Shown here: in pieces, positions 8,685 to 17,826 of the stretch
Layout: every line of letters begins with the position of its first letter
How positions within the stretch are numbered: position 1 is the first letter of the stretch
Source: Thiodiazotropha sp040506705
Lineage (GTDB): Bacteria; Pseudomonadota; Gammaproteobacteria; Chromatiales; Chromatiaceae
Assembly: GCA_040506705.1 (NCBI GenBank)
Contig: JBEVWG010000021.1
Location: forward strand, 1-64,000
Length of the DNA: 64,000 bases
Direction: 5' to 3'
Made by a program: the position numbers and the translations under genes
Notes under the pieces: model-generated
The model's input: the letters and a program-made list of their open reading frames with translations, nothing else
What the model was told of the DNA's origin: nothing
Database searches by the model: none

Positions 8685-9908
8685 TTACATATCGTTCTTT
8701 ACACCATACTGGTGCCCATAATTCTCAACTACAAAATCGATGTCTTTATCACCACGGCCTGAAAGGTTGATTAGAACACTCCCTTTATCACCTTGCTTCG
8801 CCATGCGAAGCACATGGGCCACGGCATGGGATGATTCAATGGCTGGAATGATTCCCTCACGACGGGAGAGCTCGAAAAATGCATCGATTGCCTGGCGGTC
8901 GTCGATATAGCTGTAAGTTACGCGACCGATATCCTTTAGATAGCTGTGCTGAGGTCCAACAGCTGGGTAGTCGAGTCCACTGGCTACGGAGTAGACTTCC
9001 ATTGGTTCGCCATCTGCATCCTGCAGCATATAGGATTTGAAACCATGCATAATTCCAGGCGTACCTTTGGTTATACTGGCAGCATGTTCGCCATCTTTAT
9101 CGACACCCAGTCCGGCAGGCTCCACGCCATGTAGTTTTACAGTGTCGTCGCTCAGGAAAGCGGAGAAGATCCCTATGGCATTCGAACCGCCTCCTACGCA
9201 GGCAACCACATGATCAGGTAAATTGCCGGTCATCTCTTGAAATTGCACTCTAGCCTCATTGCCGACGATGGACTGAAAGTCCCGTACCATCATAGGGAAG
9301 GGGTGTGGGCCGACCACGGAACCGATGGCGTAGAACTGGGTTACTGGATCCTTCATGTAACCTTCAAATGCAGCATCAACTGCTTCCTTCAGTGTTTTGC
9401 GCCCGTGAGTGGCGGGAATAACCTTGGCACCGAGAATCTGCATGCGCACCACATTTGGATGTTCTTTCTTGATATCCACCTCGCCCATGTAGATATCGCA
9501 CTCCAGCCCGACCAGGGCAGCAGCAGTGGCCAATGCCACACCATGCTGACCGGCGCCTGTTTCAGCAATGAGTTTTTTCTTCCCCATTTTTTTTGCTAAA
9601 AGCGCCTCACCCAGGCAGTGGTTAATTTTGTGTGCCCCGGTGTGATTCAGGTCTTCTCTTTTGAGATAGATATCAATTCCATATTCCGACGAGAGATTGT
9701 TTGCATGAAAAATAGGACTTGGACGTCCAACGAAATGGTTGTATAGGTCTGCAAGTTCATCAAGGAACTCCTGATCTTCACGGATCTTGATGTAGGCACT
9801 GGTTATCTCGTCAATAATGGTCTGCAACTGATCCGGGATAAAACTACCACCAAATTCACCAAAAAAGCCTTTTTCATTGGGTAGTTCATGAATGAATGTA
9901 TTTTTCAT
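8685..9908 (-). CDS. trpB: Tryptophan synthase beta chain, 407 aa
   Basis: Condenses indole with L-serine using pyridoxal phosphate. The start at 9908 (MKNTFIHEL) is preferred to 9932 because GAGAGA lies about 8 nt upstream and the N-terminus then matches the family (FFGEFGGSFIPDQL). The PLP lysine lies in LNHTGAHKIN (K94) and the phosphate-binding loop is VGGGSNAIG. LINLSGRGDKD near the end is also typical. No trpA or other trp gene is adjacent, which is unusual for the canonical enzyme; trpA may lie elsewhere, or this copy may salvage indole. Confidence 0.9.
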   Translation of the reverse strand: MKNTFIHELPNEKGFFGEFGGSFIPDQLQTIIDEITSAYIKIREDQEFLDELADLYNHFVGRPSPIFHANNLSSEYGIDIYLKREDLNHTGAHKINHCLGEALLAKKMGKKKLIAETGAGQHGVALATAAALVGLECDIYMGEVDIKKEHPNVVRMQILGAKVIPATHGRKTLKEAVDAAFEGYMKDPVTQFYAIGSVVGPHPFPMMVRDFQSIVGNEARVQFQEMTGNLPDHVVACVGGGSNAIGIFSAFLSDDTVKLHGVEPAGLGVDKDGEHAASITKGTPGIMHGFKSYMLQDADGEPMEVYSVASGLDYPAVGPQHSYLKDIGRVTYSYIDDRQAIDAFFELSRREGIIPAIESSHAVAHVLRMAKQGDKGSVLINLSGRGDKDIDFVVENYGHQYGVKNDM

Positions 9909-10408
9909 ACTCAAAATCTCTCTGTGAATCATCTTTTCCTAACCAAAAGAAGGATAAATGCAGGTTAGTTTGGAAACAAGGGTTTATGAGACTTTTTCGG
10001 CTTTCTGGGGGTGGTTGGGCGTGGCTGGTGTGAACGCGATTTTTATACTCATGGTGAATAGTCGAATTTCATCAGTTTCAGTTAAACACACCCGATGGCA
10101 GAGAGCTCAGCAAACCATCAGTGGATGGGTTTGTATTGCCAATGGTAAGTGGGAATACTCAAGCCACTGAGAGAGGAAGTAGTGGTTTTTAGTTAAGGTA
10201 TACCGATAAACCATGGGCTGTGTCTGAGGTGCTTTTTGCTCTTCCTCTACTCCAGAAGCAGGCGTTAAGCCCTATCACTTGATGGGGTTAGAGCTGGGGA
10301 GGCTCAGGTGTGCGTCAAGGAGTTGATGAGATTGAAGTGTTAACGTTACTCACGAGTTATTATTGGTAATGTGGGTTATTAGTGCTGATGATGGTGTTTG
10401 TCAACATA

Positions 10409-10449
10409 CCCCTCTCCCCCAGCCCCTCTCCCGCAAGGGGCGAGGGGAG
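10409..10449. repeat. CCCCTCTCC hairpin repeat
   Basis: CCCCTCTCCC-gcaa-GGGGCGAGGGG preceded by a second CCCCTCTCCC block. Related hairpins are at 21522-21560 and 21600-21626, so this is a second small dispersed repeat family in the window. Confidence 0.7.
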
Positions 10450-10593
10450 CAAAAGATGTCCCGGCCAAATACTCTTTGACACTTTAATGATTGGTGTTAA
10501 TGGGATGCAATAATTCAATGTTTTCTGTGGTTGAATAATTGTGTTAAACACTGAATACACAGAAATTATAAAAAGTAAGCTTGGTGCTTCGGG

Positions 10594-10615
10594 TAGGGTG
10601 GGGCCATGCCCCACC
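10594..10615 (+). repeat. GTGGGGC REP palindrome, copy 1
   Basis: TAGGGTGGGGC followed by CATGCCCCACC: an almost complete palindrome. It is one of 13 near-identical copies in the window (see 22331, 22466, 34469, 41066-41246 and 61411-61888). Confidence 0.9.
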
Positions 10616-10980
10616 GAAAGGGGTTGGAGTTTCACTAGTATTGAATGAGTTGTCTACTCGTGAATAAAAATTGAGAAGATTTGTTTCTTTATTACTTTAA
10701 CATCGTTGGCTGTGGCTCCACCCTATAGCTCTTTTTTGTATCAGCTTATGCCAAGAACATTTTCAGAAGAAGGAAAGAGATGTAAAGAAAAGGATATTAG
10801 TTAGTTTATTACAGTCAAATCATAACCTGTATCTAAAGCATAAGTAGGATGTCGTCAGCTTATCAAACTACCATGTTGCAAGCATCGTCTTGATAATAGG
10901 GTTAGTCTTGCATTAATCTCGAGATATTAAAAAATATAAGCTAATCTGATGGTAGCTGTAATGCATGGGGAAGATGGTCA

Positions 10981-11361
10981 ATGAAACGAAAAACCCGCGT
11001 TTGGGTATGTCATAAGGATCAAATCAGGGAGGGTGACTATATAAGGATTGATGTACTGTATGCTAATAAGCCATCATCTGTAATAGTTTTCTGCTACCAA
11101 GGAACCTATTTGGCCTATAGGAATTTGTGTGTCCATATGCCAAAAAGACTTGATTGCGAAAAGGATATGATTTTTGATGATGCGGGACGGAATCTGCGTT
11201 GTTCAATGCATGGCATTATATTTGATCCTTTTTCAGGGGAGTCGCTGAGTACGATTTGTACCGGGGAGAAGTTAACACCTGTCAGCATCGATGATTATGA
11301 TGGCGGAATTTGGATTTTTGATAAACGTGTCAGGCCTATGGAAGAAAATCTATCTGACTAA
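10981..11361 (+). CDS. Rieske-type [2Fe-2S] protein, 126 aa
   Basis: A soluble Rieske ferredoxin-like domain. Cluster ligands are visible as C50-V-H52 and C74-S-M-H77, with the usual GIIFDPFSGES segment after the second pair. The insert between the two halves (PKRLDCEKDMIFDDAGRN) is typical for short Rieske proteins. There is no signal peptide or transmembrane helix, so it is cytoplasmic. The start has GGGGAAG about 8 nt upstream. It lies 371 bases ahead of an ATP-grasp gene, so co-transcription is uncertain. It may donate electrons to an oxygenase or serve an unknown pathway with its neighbours. Confidence 0.85.
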   Translation: MKRKTRVWVCHKDQIREGDYIRIDVLYANKPSSVIVFCYQGTYLAYRNLCVHMPKRLDCEKDMIFDDAGRNLRCSMHGIIFDPFSGESLSTICTGEKLTPVSIDDYDGGIWIFDKRVRPMEENLSD

Positions 11362-11732
11362 TAACAACCTATCTGAAAATCTCATAAATTAGGATTTAGA
11401 GATTCCTTATGTCCAGTTAATTTGCTGGCTATCACACTCACAAGGGCTCAGCCTGAAGCATGCATCTGCACCATTTTCAGACATGCATAGACGCTTCCAC
11501 AATATTCATGCACTTTGATAGAGCATGTTTCAATGGGGTAAACGTATTAATTTTAATAAAATCCTCTTATATTTTTTCTCAATAAGTCATGTAATAGTTT
11601 TAATTATCATTTTATTACAATAGCTTATAGTGGTTTTAATGCTTGATTGATTTATACTGAAAATTATCAATAGTTGTTTGGCTCTCAATTTGCATCTGAT
11701 TGTAATAATTCGCGCAAAATACGAGAAGACCA
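11362..11732. other. AT-rich intergenic region
   Basis: 371 bases, very AT-rich between about 11540 and 11700. No gene, clear terminator or repeat is recognised. It probably holds the promoter of the ATP-grasp gene. Confidence 0.5.
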
Positions 11733-12890
11733 ATGATTACTAAGGGGATGCATGAAATACTGCACACTAGAAGTGCAGAGGTCCAACGTTCAGTAGTAAG
11801 GCCTAGAATTCCGAGGATTTTCAATCATGACATACTCTCATGTACCGCTGAGGGTGTAAAAGGCAATCATCTCTATTCAGGAAGAATTCTTGGTGCAACC
11901 GAACACGATGACATTGTTCAGTTGCATCCGTTACTGAAAAGTGAATGGAGTAAAATCGTTGAGCACTACACGCATATCGGTTTGGAGCATAGCCACAATA
12001 TAATCTGGGATATTGGTTTGGAGTACATGCCTATTCATGATGGTATTACCCATTCACTATTTTTCTATGGCGATCAGGAATTAGAGAGAAGTGGAGATAT
12101 TGCCTGGGCCAAAACGGTTGAATTCATCAATTCCAAAAACAACTTCATGTCACTCGCTGACAAGTTGGCTGTTCCTGTACCCAAGACGAGATGCTTCAAT
12201 AGTGTCGAAGAGATATCGATAACAGATATTAAGGGTTTCCCATACCCATGCTATCTAAAAGCTGCCATTTCAGTTTCAGGCGTGGGCATCTATCGCTGCG
12301 AGAACCCAGAAGAGTTGCAACGAGCAATGATGCAGTTTGATTCAAATGTTCCGGTACAACTTCAGCAAGAAGTAAAAACCGATATATTTCTTAACATGCA
12401 ATACCAGATAGTGGACGGAGTGTGCAGAAGGTTGCTAGCTACGGAACAGATACTCGATGGAACTGCCCACCAGGGCAATGTCTATCCAACACAATATGAA
12501 CCCTGGAATATTATTGAGCCGATGGCAGAGTGGATGGCGGAAAGGGGTTTCAAAGATATTCTTGCCTTCGATGTCGCAATACAGCATGGAAACAATGAGG
12601 TTAAGAGCCTTGCTATCGAGTGCAACCCACGCTACAACGGTGCATCCTATCCCACATTGATAGCAATGAAACTTGATATCAATGAATGGGAATCATGTAA
12701 TTTCTCTACAAGGCACAATTCTTTGGCAAACCTCGATCTTTCCGGCATTGAATACAATTCGACCACAGGTGAAGGTGTAGTTATAGTCAACTGGGGTCCG
12801 ATTCTGGTCGGCAAAATAATGCTTATGATTGCGGGAGATGGTGAAGTCCGACAACGAATCAGGCTGGAGTTACAAGAGCGTCTCTGGTAG
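11733..12890 (+). CDS. ATP-grasp ligase of unknown substrate, 385 aa
   Basis: ATP-grasp enzymes join a carboxylate to an amine or similar group through an acyl-phosphate. The start ATG 11733 has GAGAAG about 5 nt upstream. ATP-grasp features are the lysine strand (GFPYPCYLKAAISVSGVGIYRC, with Gly-rich loop), VQLQQEV, and the Mg-binding end LAIECNPRYNGASYP (E and N ligands). A beta-rich tail (GEGVVIVNWGPILVGKIMLMIAGD) is like that of some peptide or amino-acid ligases. The isoaspartyl peptidase gene starts 34 bases later, so the pair is probably an operon, perhaps making and breaking a beta-aspartyl peptide. The substrate cannot be read from the sequence. Confidence 0.72.
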   Translation: MITKGMHEILHTRSAEVQRSVVRPRIPRIFNHDILSCTAEGVKGNHLYSGRILGATEHDDIVQLHPLLKSEWSKIVEHYTHIGLEHSHNIIWDIGLEYMPIHDGITHSLFFYGDQELERSGDIAWAKTVEFINSKNNFMSLADKLAVPVPKTRCFNSVEEISITDIKGFPYPCYLKAAISVSGVGIYRCENPEELQRAMMQFDSNVPVQLQQEVKTDIFLNMQYQIVDGVCRRLLATEQILDGTAHQGNVYPTQYEPWNIIEPMAEWMAERGFKDILAFDVAIQHGNNEVKSLAIECNPRYNGASYPTLIAMKLDINEWESCNFSTRHNSLANLDLSGIEYNSTTGEGVVIVNWGPILVGKIMLMIAGDGEVRQRIRLELQERLW

Positions 12891-12924
12891 CGTTAAAGTT
12901 TGTAGTAACGAATTACAGAGAACA

Positions 12925-13860
12925 ATGCAAAATACCTTCTCGCTGATGGTGCATGGCGGAGCCGGCGCACTCGACAATGTCAAGGACAATAAAACAGCAC
13001 TTCGCTACCTGGAGAGTATCCGTACAGTTTTAGAACACGGACGGGATATTCTGGAAAGAGAGGGGAGTGCATTAGAAGCTGTAGAGACCTGTGCGTCACT
13101 GCTCGAAGACGATCCTGTATTCAATGCTGGTTGTGGATCTGTACTGAATGAAAATGGCAAGGTTGAAATGGATGCAGCCATTATGGATGGCCGTGATCTT
13201 TCAGCTGGTGCGGTAGCCGCCGTTAGCAATATAGCCAATCCCATACAGCTGGCCCGCTTGGTGATGGCAGAGAGTGAGCATGTTCTGCTAATCAGTGATG
13301 GCGCCATGAATTTTGCTACTCACTGTGAAATGGCGTTTACACCAGACCACTATTTCTTCACCCCTGACCGTATTCAGCAGCTTGAACAGGCGCGTCTGCA
13401 ACACCATATGATGCTCGATCATGATGATAGTGAGGTTGACTCAGAAGATCAGAAATATGGGACAATTGGGGCCATTGCCCGCGATCTCGATGGTAACCTG
13501 GCAGCAGCTACTTCCACAGGTGGCATCGTTAATAAGCGCATGGGCAGGGTTGGTGACTCACCAATAATCGGATCGGGTGTGTTTGCCGATAATCAAACAT
13601 GTGCGGTCTCAACGACTGGATTTGGTGAAGATTTTATGCGTACTGTTCTTGCTAAGACGGTTTCAGATAGTGTGGAAATGTTGCACTACGATGCAAGAAA
13701 GGCTGTGGATTATGGTATTGAATATCTGCTACGCAAGGTAAAGGGTCGAGGTGGCTTGATTGTCATCGATCGGCAGGGGAATTGTGCTGCTGATTTTACA
13801 ACAAAAAAGATGATTCATGGCTGGATTGAGAGATCGGGTGAAAGTCAGGCCAGGTTCTAG
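12925..13860 (+). CDS. iaaA: Isoaspartyl peptidase/L-asparaginase, 311 aa
   Basis: An Ntn-hydrolase of the plant-type asparaginase family that self-cleaves before a threonine and hydrolyses beta-aspartyl peptides or asparagine. The start ATG 12925 gives the standard N-terminus (SLMVHGGAGAL); the reading frame is open further upstream but overlaps the ATP-grasp gene and lacks a better start. The nucleophile is T180 in KYGTIGAIARD, followed by AAATSTGGIVNK and IGSGVFAD, all typical. Length is normal. It lies 34 bases after the ATP-grasp gene, which suggests a shared pathway. Confidence 0.88.
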   Translation: MQNTFSLMVHGGAGALDNVKDNKTALRYLESIRTVLEHGRDILEREGSALEAVETCASLLEDDPVFNAGCGSVLNENGKVEMDAAIMDGRDLSAGAVAAVSNIANPIQLARLVMAESEHVLLISDGAMNFATHCEMAFTPDHYFFTPDRIQQLEQARLQHHMMLDHDDSEVDSEDQKYGTIGAIARDLDGNLAAATSTGGIVNKRMGRVGDSPIIGSGVFADNQTCAVSTTGFGEDFMRTVLAKTVSDSVEMLHYDARKAVDYGIEYLLRKVKGRGGLIVIDRQGNCAADFTTKKMIHGWIERSGESQARF

Positions 13861-13958
13861 ATAGACTATTTTTATCAATTACTGAGATCTTATAAAGTAA
13901 AAACTATTCAACAATAATATATCTGAATATTTAATATCGAAAAAATATGAACAAATAA

Positions 13959-14708
13959 CTATTCCTCCCATGGCTTTGGTGAGTCAGTTCCCATACTGAA
14001 TCCGATTATTTCCATAAGTATACGGCCATGTTGTGTGGTTATTATGGCGCTTCGTATGCCTGTCCAACTTCCGATACGACCAATCTCAACGACTTTTATT
14101 TTTCTTAATTGATGATTATTTTTATCAATCCTCAAAAATAGATCCGGATTGCCAGTTATTTTATCTACTACAATCAAGGTAGATCGCCAACTGGCATCAA
14201 AATTATCAGTAACAGGTTCGACGCTATAAGTCGCTTGTGGGTACTGCTCTGACAATATACTATTATCTATAGGTCCAACCCGCCAATCAGCACATGCGCC
14301 TACCAGTATTTCCTCCCAAGGCAGTATTGATCCAGGCAAATGAGTGCCTGGTTCTGTAATGAACTCGCCACTGTTATTTTCACATGCTGACGTCTCACCG
14401 CCTGCTGAACATTGAAGGCAGCTATTATATGCAGGAATATTCTCCCCGGCTAATCGAAATAAGAGACGATCCCCTGTAGGTTCTGCGTCGCGTGTGGATT
14501 GCAGAATGACAACAAGGTGCTCTCCATTTTGGGTATGACTGGTAATTCTTATCTTAACTTGATAATCCTTACCGGAACGGTTTAGAAGATTCTCAAGGTG
14601 TTGTATGGTCTCTGTAGTATCTTCAGAGGCATGGTTTTGGTAGAAAGGTATTAGAGTTAAAAATAACACGAAAAAAAGTAGATGGGGTATCTTTAAGAAG
14701 AATGACAT
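13959..14708 (-). CDS. LolA-like exported protein of an ABC operon, 249 aa
   Basis: N-terminal signal peptide (IPHLLFFVLFLTLIPFYQ, cleavage near NHAS). The mature part is beta-rich, with ILPWEEILVGACADW, STLIVVDKITGNPDLFLRID and RKIKVVEIGRIGSWTG, resembling the lipoprotein-sorting (LolA-like) proteins commonly encoded beside MacB/FtsX-type transporters. Three cysteines (in CLQCSAGGETSAC) could bind metal or form disulfides. Its ATG overlaps the permease stop by one base (TAATG), so translation is coupled. I infer a periplasmic partner of the ABC transporter. Confidence 0.6.
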   Translation of the reverse strand: MSFFLKIPHLLFFVLFLTLIPFYQNHASEDTTETIQHLENLLNRSGKDYQVKIRITSHTQNGEHLVVILQSTRDAEPTGDRLLFRLAGENIPAYNSCLQCSAGGETSACENNSGEFITEPGTHLPGSILPWEEILVGACADWRVGPIDNSILSEQYPQATYSVEPVTDNFDASWRSTLIVVDKITGNPDLFLRIDKNNHQLRKIKVVEIGRIGSWTGIRSAIITTQHGRILMEIIGFSMGTDSPKPWEE

Positions 14709-15847
14709 TACTCTCTTAGTGCCTCATGGATTGAAATATTAAGTGCATAATATATTGGAAGTGCTGCACCAAATAGTGCAATTAATATGGCGGATAAAAC
14801 CAACCAGACTGCTTGTTCTATAGTGACTACACTTTCGGTGTATACACCCAGTGTCTGCAGATGACTCAATGAGATCTCGAGACCAGTCCAACCAATTAAT
14901 CCACCCATTACTGCTGCAGTGGCGGAAATTACAGTTGTTTCCAGAATAACCAGCCATGATATCTGCCAGGCAGACCAGCCAATTGCACGAAATATAGCAA
15001 TTTCATTGCGTCGTTCACTTACCGACAGTACCATGATTGTGCTAACTATGAGTATTGACAAAAGAATGTTTGAGATCAGAATGACATGACCCAAGCCTCT
15101 CACTGCAGAGGTGAGTTGATTGTCGGCAAGGAACTCATCTGTTGTTACTACTTTTAAAATTGGACTGATCTGTTCGATTTGATGAGTAACCACTCTTTTT
15201 TGTTGATCCGTTATGCCGGCATCAAGTGCAACAAATATAAATGTGACTTTACCTACTGAGCTGGTTAATTGCTGCAAATCATCCAATCTCATAAATAGCA
15301 CGCCACTCTCAAAAAAGTTTCCTGCCTCAAAATAGTCAACAATTTTATATTCACCAAAATTAAGTTCGAGATGGTCGCCTATGGATAAATTATTCAGCGA
15401 GGCAGCCGTATGGCCGATTAAAATCTCACCGTGATTCAATATCACTCTTTTCCCATCTCGTTGATATTGAACTTCCTGATAAGATGATGGCCAACCATAA
15501 ACCATTATGCTGTAGTTACTGTCTACCAACAGTGAGTCGGCCAAAAGTGCCTGAACACTCTCTACCCCATCGATAGCCAATATTTCATCAGATATAGAGG
15601 TATCTATCCGGCTGGTCATCGGGTTTGTCTTGTTCGCCTGCATTACCATCAGGTCTACCTGGCGTGATTCATATCCAAGCACCAATGTGGATTCCAGTGA
15701 CTCTGATGTCCCTACCATGGTCATTGCGCCACCTAATGCGACTGCAATACTCAATATTGCAATAAATGCACGTAATGGTCGACATCTGATGTTGTCCAGT
15801 ATCAGTGAACCCATACCGTATAGGCTATTCTTTACATCGCTATTCAC
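14708..15847 (-). CDS. FtsX/MacB-type ABC transporter permease, 379 aa
   Basis: One N-terminal helix (residues about 22-45, AFIAILSIAVALGGAMTMVG), a periplasmic domain of about 200 residues, then three C-terminal helices (ILISNILLSILIVSTIMVLSV, VILETTVISATAAVMGGLIGW, AVWLVLSAILIALFGAALPIYY). The SERRNEIAIFRAIGWSAWQI stretch between helices 2 and 3 is the FtsX-family hallmark. Such permeases use ATP to move lipids, lipoproteins or peptides rather than importing solutes. The start overlaps the end of the ATPase gene by 4 bases. Confidence 0.85.
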   Translation of the reverse strand: MNSDVKNSLYGMGSLILDNIRCRPLRAFIAILSIAVALGGAMTMVGTSESLESTLVLGYESRQVDLMVMQANKTNPMTSRIDTSISDEILAIDGVESVQALLADSLLVDSNYSIMVYGWPSSYQEVQYQRDGKRVILNHGEILIGHTAASLNNLSIGDHLELNFGEYKIVDYFEAGNFFESGVLFMRLDDLQQLTSSVGKVTFIFVALDAGITDQQKRVVTHQIEQISPILKVVTTDEFLADNQLTSAVRGLGHVILISNILLSILIVSTIMVLSVSERRNEIAIFRAIGWSAWQISWLVILETTVISATAAVMGGLIGWTGLEISLSHLQTLGVYTESVVTIEQAVWLVLSAILIALFGAALPIYYALNISIHEALRE

Positions 15848-16500
15848 TGGCTGACTGCCTTACCATCTTCTAGATATATAACTCTACTGCAAATCTTTGC
15901 GACTTCGGTATCATGAGTTGCGACTATCATTGTTCCCTGATGACTTGATATATATTCAGACAGAGTTTTGAGCAATGTCTCACTTGAGGCGCTGTCAAGA
16001 TTACCAGTGGGTTCATCTGCCAACAATAAGCGAGGTTTATTGACAATACTTCGACAGAAAGCAACTCTCTGTCTTTCCCCTCCTGATAGATACTTTGTCT
16101 GTACATTAAGCCTGTTGAGCAGGCCAACCTCTTTTAATAGTCGACTGCTTTTAAGGTGTCTTTGATTTGCATCCTTGCATGTAGGAAATAGTGCGAGTTC
16201 AACATTTCTTACAGCGCTGAGATGATCCAACAGGTGAAACTGTTGAAATAGAAATCCAATCAATTCACGACGGAAAGTGTCTTTATTCCATTCTGCTATC
16301 GATTTGCCTGCAATTTTCAAAACGCCGGAAGTAGCTGTTTCATAACCTGCAATAAGGTTAAGTAACGTAGATTTTCCGCTTCCTGACGGACCCAGCAAGG
16401 CAACAGTTTCACCTTCTGAAATTGATAGGGATACGTCAGCTAATGCACTGATAACTCCATTATATACACAACTGATATTTTCAAGTTGTATAAACGTCAT
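15844..16500 (-). CDS. ABC transporter ATPase, LolD/MacB type, 218 aa
   Basis: Complete nucleotide-binding subunit: Walker A GPSGSGKST (37-45), signature YLSGGERQRVAF, Walker B LLLADEPTGNLDS, and switch His in IVATHD. FLFQQFHLLDHLSAVRNVELAL is the usual Q-loop region of LolD-like ATPases. It overlaps the CruF-like gene upstream and the permease downstream by 4 bases each, so the three are translated together. It powers the FtsX-type permease. Confidence 0.9.
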   Translation of the reverse strand: MTFIQLENISCVYNGVISALADVSLSISEGETVALLGPSGSGKSTLLNLIAGYETATSGVLKIAGKSIAEWNKDTFRRELIGFLFQQFHLLDHLSAVRNVELALFPTCKDANQRHLKSSRLLKEVGLLNRLNVQTKYLSGGERQRVAFCRSIVNKPRLLLADEPTGNLDSASSETLLKTLSEYISSHQGTMIVATHDTEVAKICSRVIYLEDGKAVSQ

Positions 16501-17429
16501 TTCCAGTTCCTGTTAGCGACTGGTATTGATTCACGTAATTGGCTTGTTTTTATTCTTCGTAGATATATTGATGGAGCTAATATCATAACTGTTAAGACTA
16601 AAGGAAAAATACTATCCAGTCTGTCTGCGATTATTACAAGTGCAACTATAACCCATACCATAAACAGACCAATCAGGAATGTATCCAGTGATCTATGCGA
16701 CAACCTGTCAGGTTTATGCCAACGATGCTGCAGGTAAAAGAATAATGAATAGATGATTATTCCAATTATGAACCATCCAAAAAAATTAGAAACTGGCGCT
16801 CCGTAGTAGAGTCCTTGCTGATTCCATGCCCAGGAATTGGTATAAAGCGAGAGTGGCTCAAGATAGAAGTCGCAGGAGGTAAGTATCAATGCACAAAAGA
16901 ACACCTGTTTGGAAAAAGTGATACAGAATAGGCGAGATATCGGTTTGGTATTACTGGAGTCTCTGCTGTGATCAAATCTTTTCTCAACCAGCCAGGGGCG
17001 CATTAACACCAGTGGAATACAGCTGAATATAAACCAGGCGAGGGGGATGACAAGTGGTAATGCGTTCGCTATTCTTGGTTCGATGTCCGGGTTGTAGTGA
17101 TATAAGTCACCAAACAAATAGCCATTCTGTAAGCCCCAGAGTTCTCCAAAGGAGGAGATGGAGATGGTTAAAATAAATAAAATCACTGCCTGAGTGAGGG
17201 ACCATACAAGTGTTACGTAAATAAAGAATGCTAAAGCTGCGACCATAATTATGATCAGAAGCGGGGTAGATGCCTGTGCCCAGTCATAGCTCAAGCTAAA
17301 CGGAAATATATAGATAAACCGGGCTAACATTAAGCTGGCTAAGAGAAATAGTGTGAATGCTGTTATCTGAAGCCATCGATTACGAGTTGACAATTTAGCA
17401 AGTTGTAACATTTTTAATATTATCGTCAA
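16497..17429 (-). CDS. CruF-like carotenoid-biosynthesis family membrane protein, 310 aa
   Basis: Polytopic inner-membrane protein with about 8 helices. Motifs FGELWGLQNGYLFGDLYHY, VIPLAWFIF, DFYLEPL, SWAWNQQGLYYGAPVSNFFGWF match the DUF422/CruF family as I remember it, whose studied members hydrate C50 or acyclic carotenoids. The unusual feature is its position: first gene of an operon with an ABC ATPase, FtsX permease and LolA-like protein (4-base overlap with the ATPase). No other carotenoid gene is near, so it may act on or anchor a membrane lipid instead. Annotation by family only. Confidence 0.7.
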   Translation of the reverse strand: MTIILKMLQLAKLSTRNRWLQITAFTLFLLASLMLARFIYIFPFSLSYDWAQASTPLLIIIMVAALAFFIYVTLVWSLTQAVILFILTISISSFGELWGLQNGYLFGDLYHYNPDIEPRIANALPLVIPLAWFIFSCIPLVLMRPWLVEKRFDHSRDSSNTKPISRLFCITFSKQVFFCALILTSCDFYLEPLSLYTNSWAWNQQGLYYGAPVSNFFGWFIIGIIIYSLFFYLQHRWHKPDRLSHRSLDTFLIGLFMVWVIVALVIIADRLDSIFPLVLTVMILAPSIYLRRIKTSQLRESIPVANRNWK

Positions 17430-17826
17430 CTCGTTTTGTACGAACAGTCACTATCCAGTTACTGAAACAACGCTGGTATACTATGATAGAGTATACTTTC
17501 AGTTTAATAAGAATCTATTTTAATATTGAGACTAAATCTTGGCTAAAACAACCTTTACAATATAGCTATATTTGATTTACATCATAAAGATACAATATAT
17601 AACTGCAACCAATAAGATTATGGTAATACCTGAGAAAAATAATCTTCTATTATCTACAGGTGGGCTGGCATCAAACAACAAATTCTTCTATCAATTCTTT
17701 GATTTATTTCAGGGTAAGAATAAGAATCCTGATATTCTGCTGATATAAACCGACTGCAATGAGTTTCACGGTTAATCAACTACAGCCTGCTCGATTAGTG
17801 TTAACAGGCCCTATATGGAGACTGAT
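17430..17826. other. AT-rich intergenic region
   Basis: 397 bases between the CruF-like operon start and the end of the rhombosortase gene. It should contain the minus-strand promoter of the CruF operon. No repeat or gene is recognised. Confidence 0.5.

Larger units (their letters stand above)
9933..10980. other. Intergenic region of about 1 kb
   Basis: No convincing gene. It holds a CCCCTCTCCC hairpin (10409-10449), a GTAGGGTGGGGC REP copy (10594-10615), and the phrase CTCCAGAAGCAG (about 10250) that recurs at 21419. Short open frames such as 9958-10170 and 10360-10635 have repeat-derived or non-protein-like composition. Confidence 0.6.

Noticed and set aside
9958..10170. Plus-strand 70-aa open frame after trpB
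   Set aside because: No ribosome site and no recognisable sequence; it overlaps the probable trpB promoter region.
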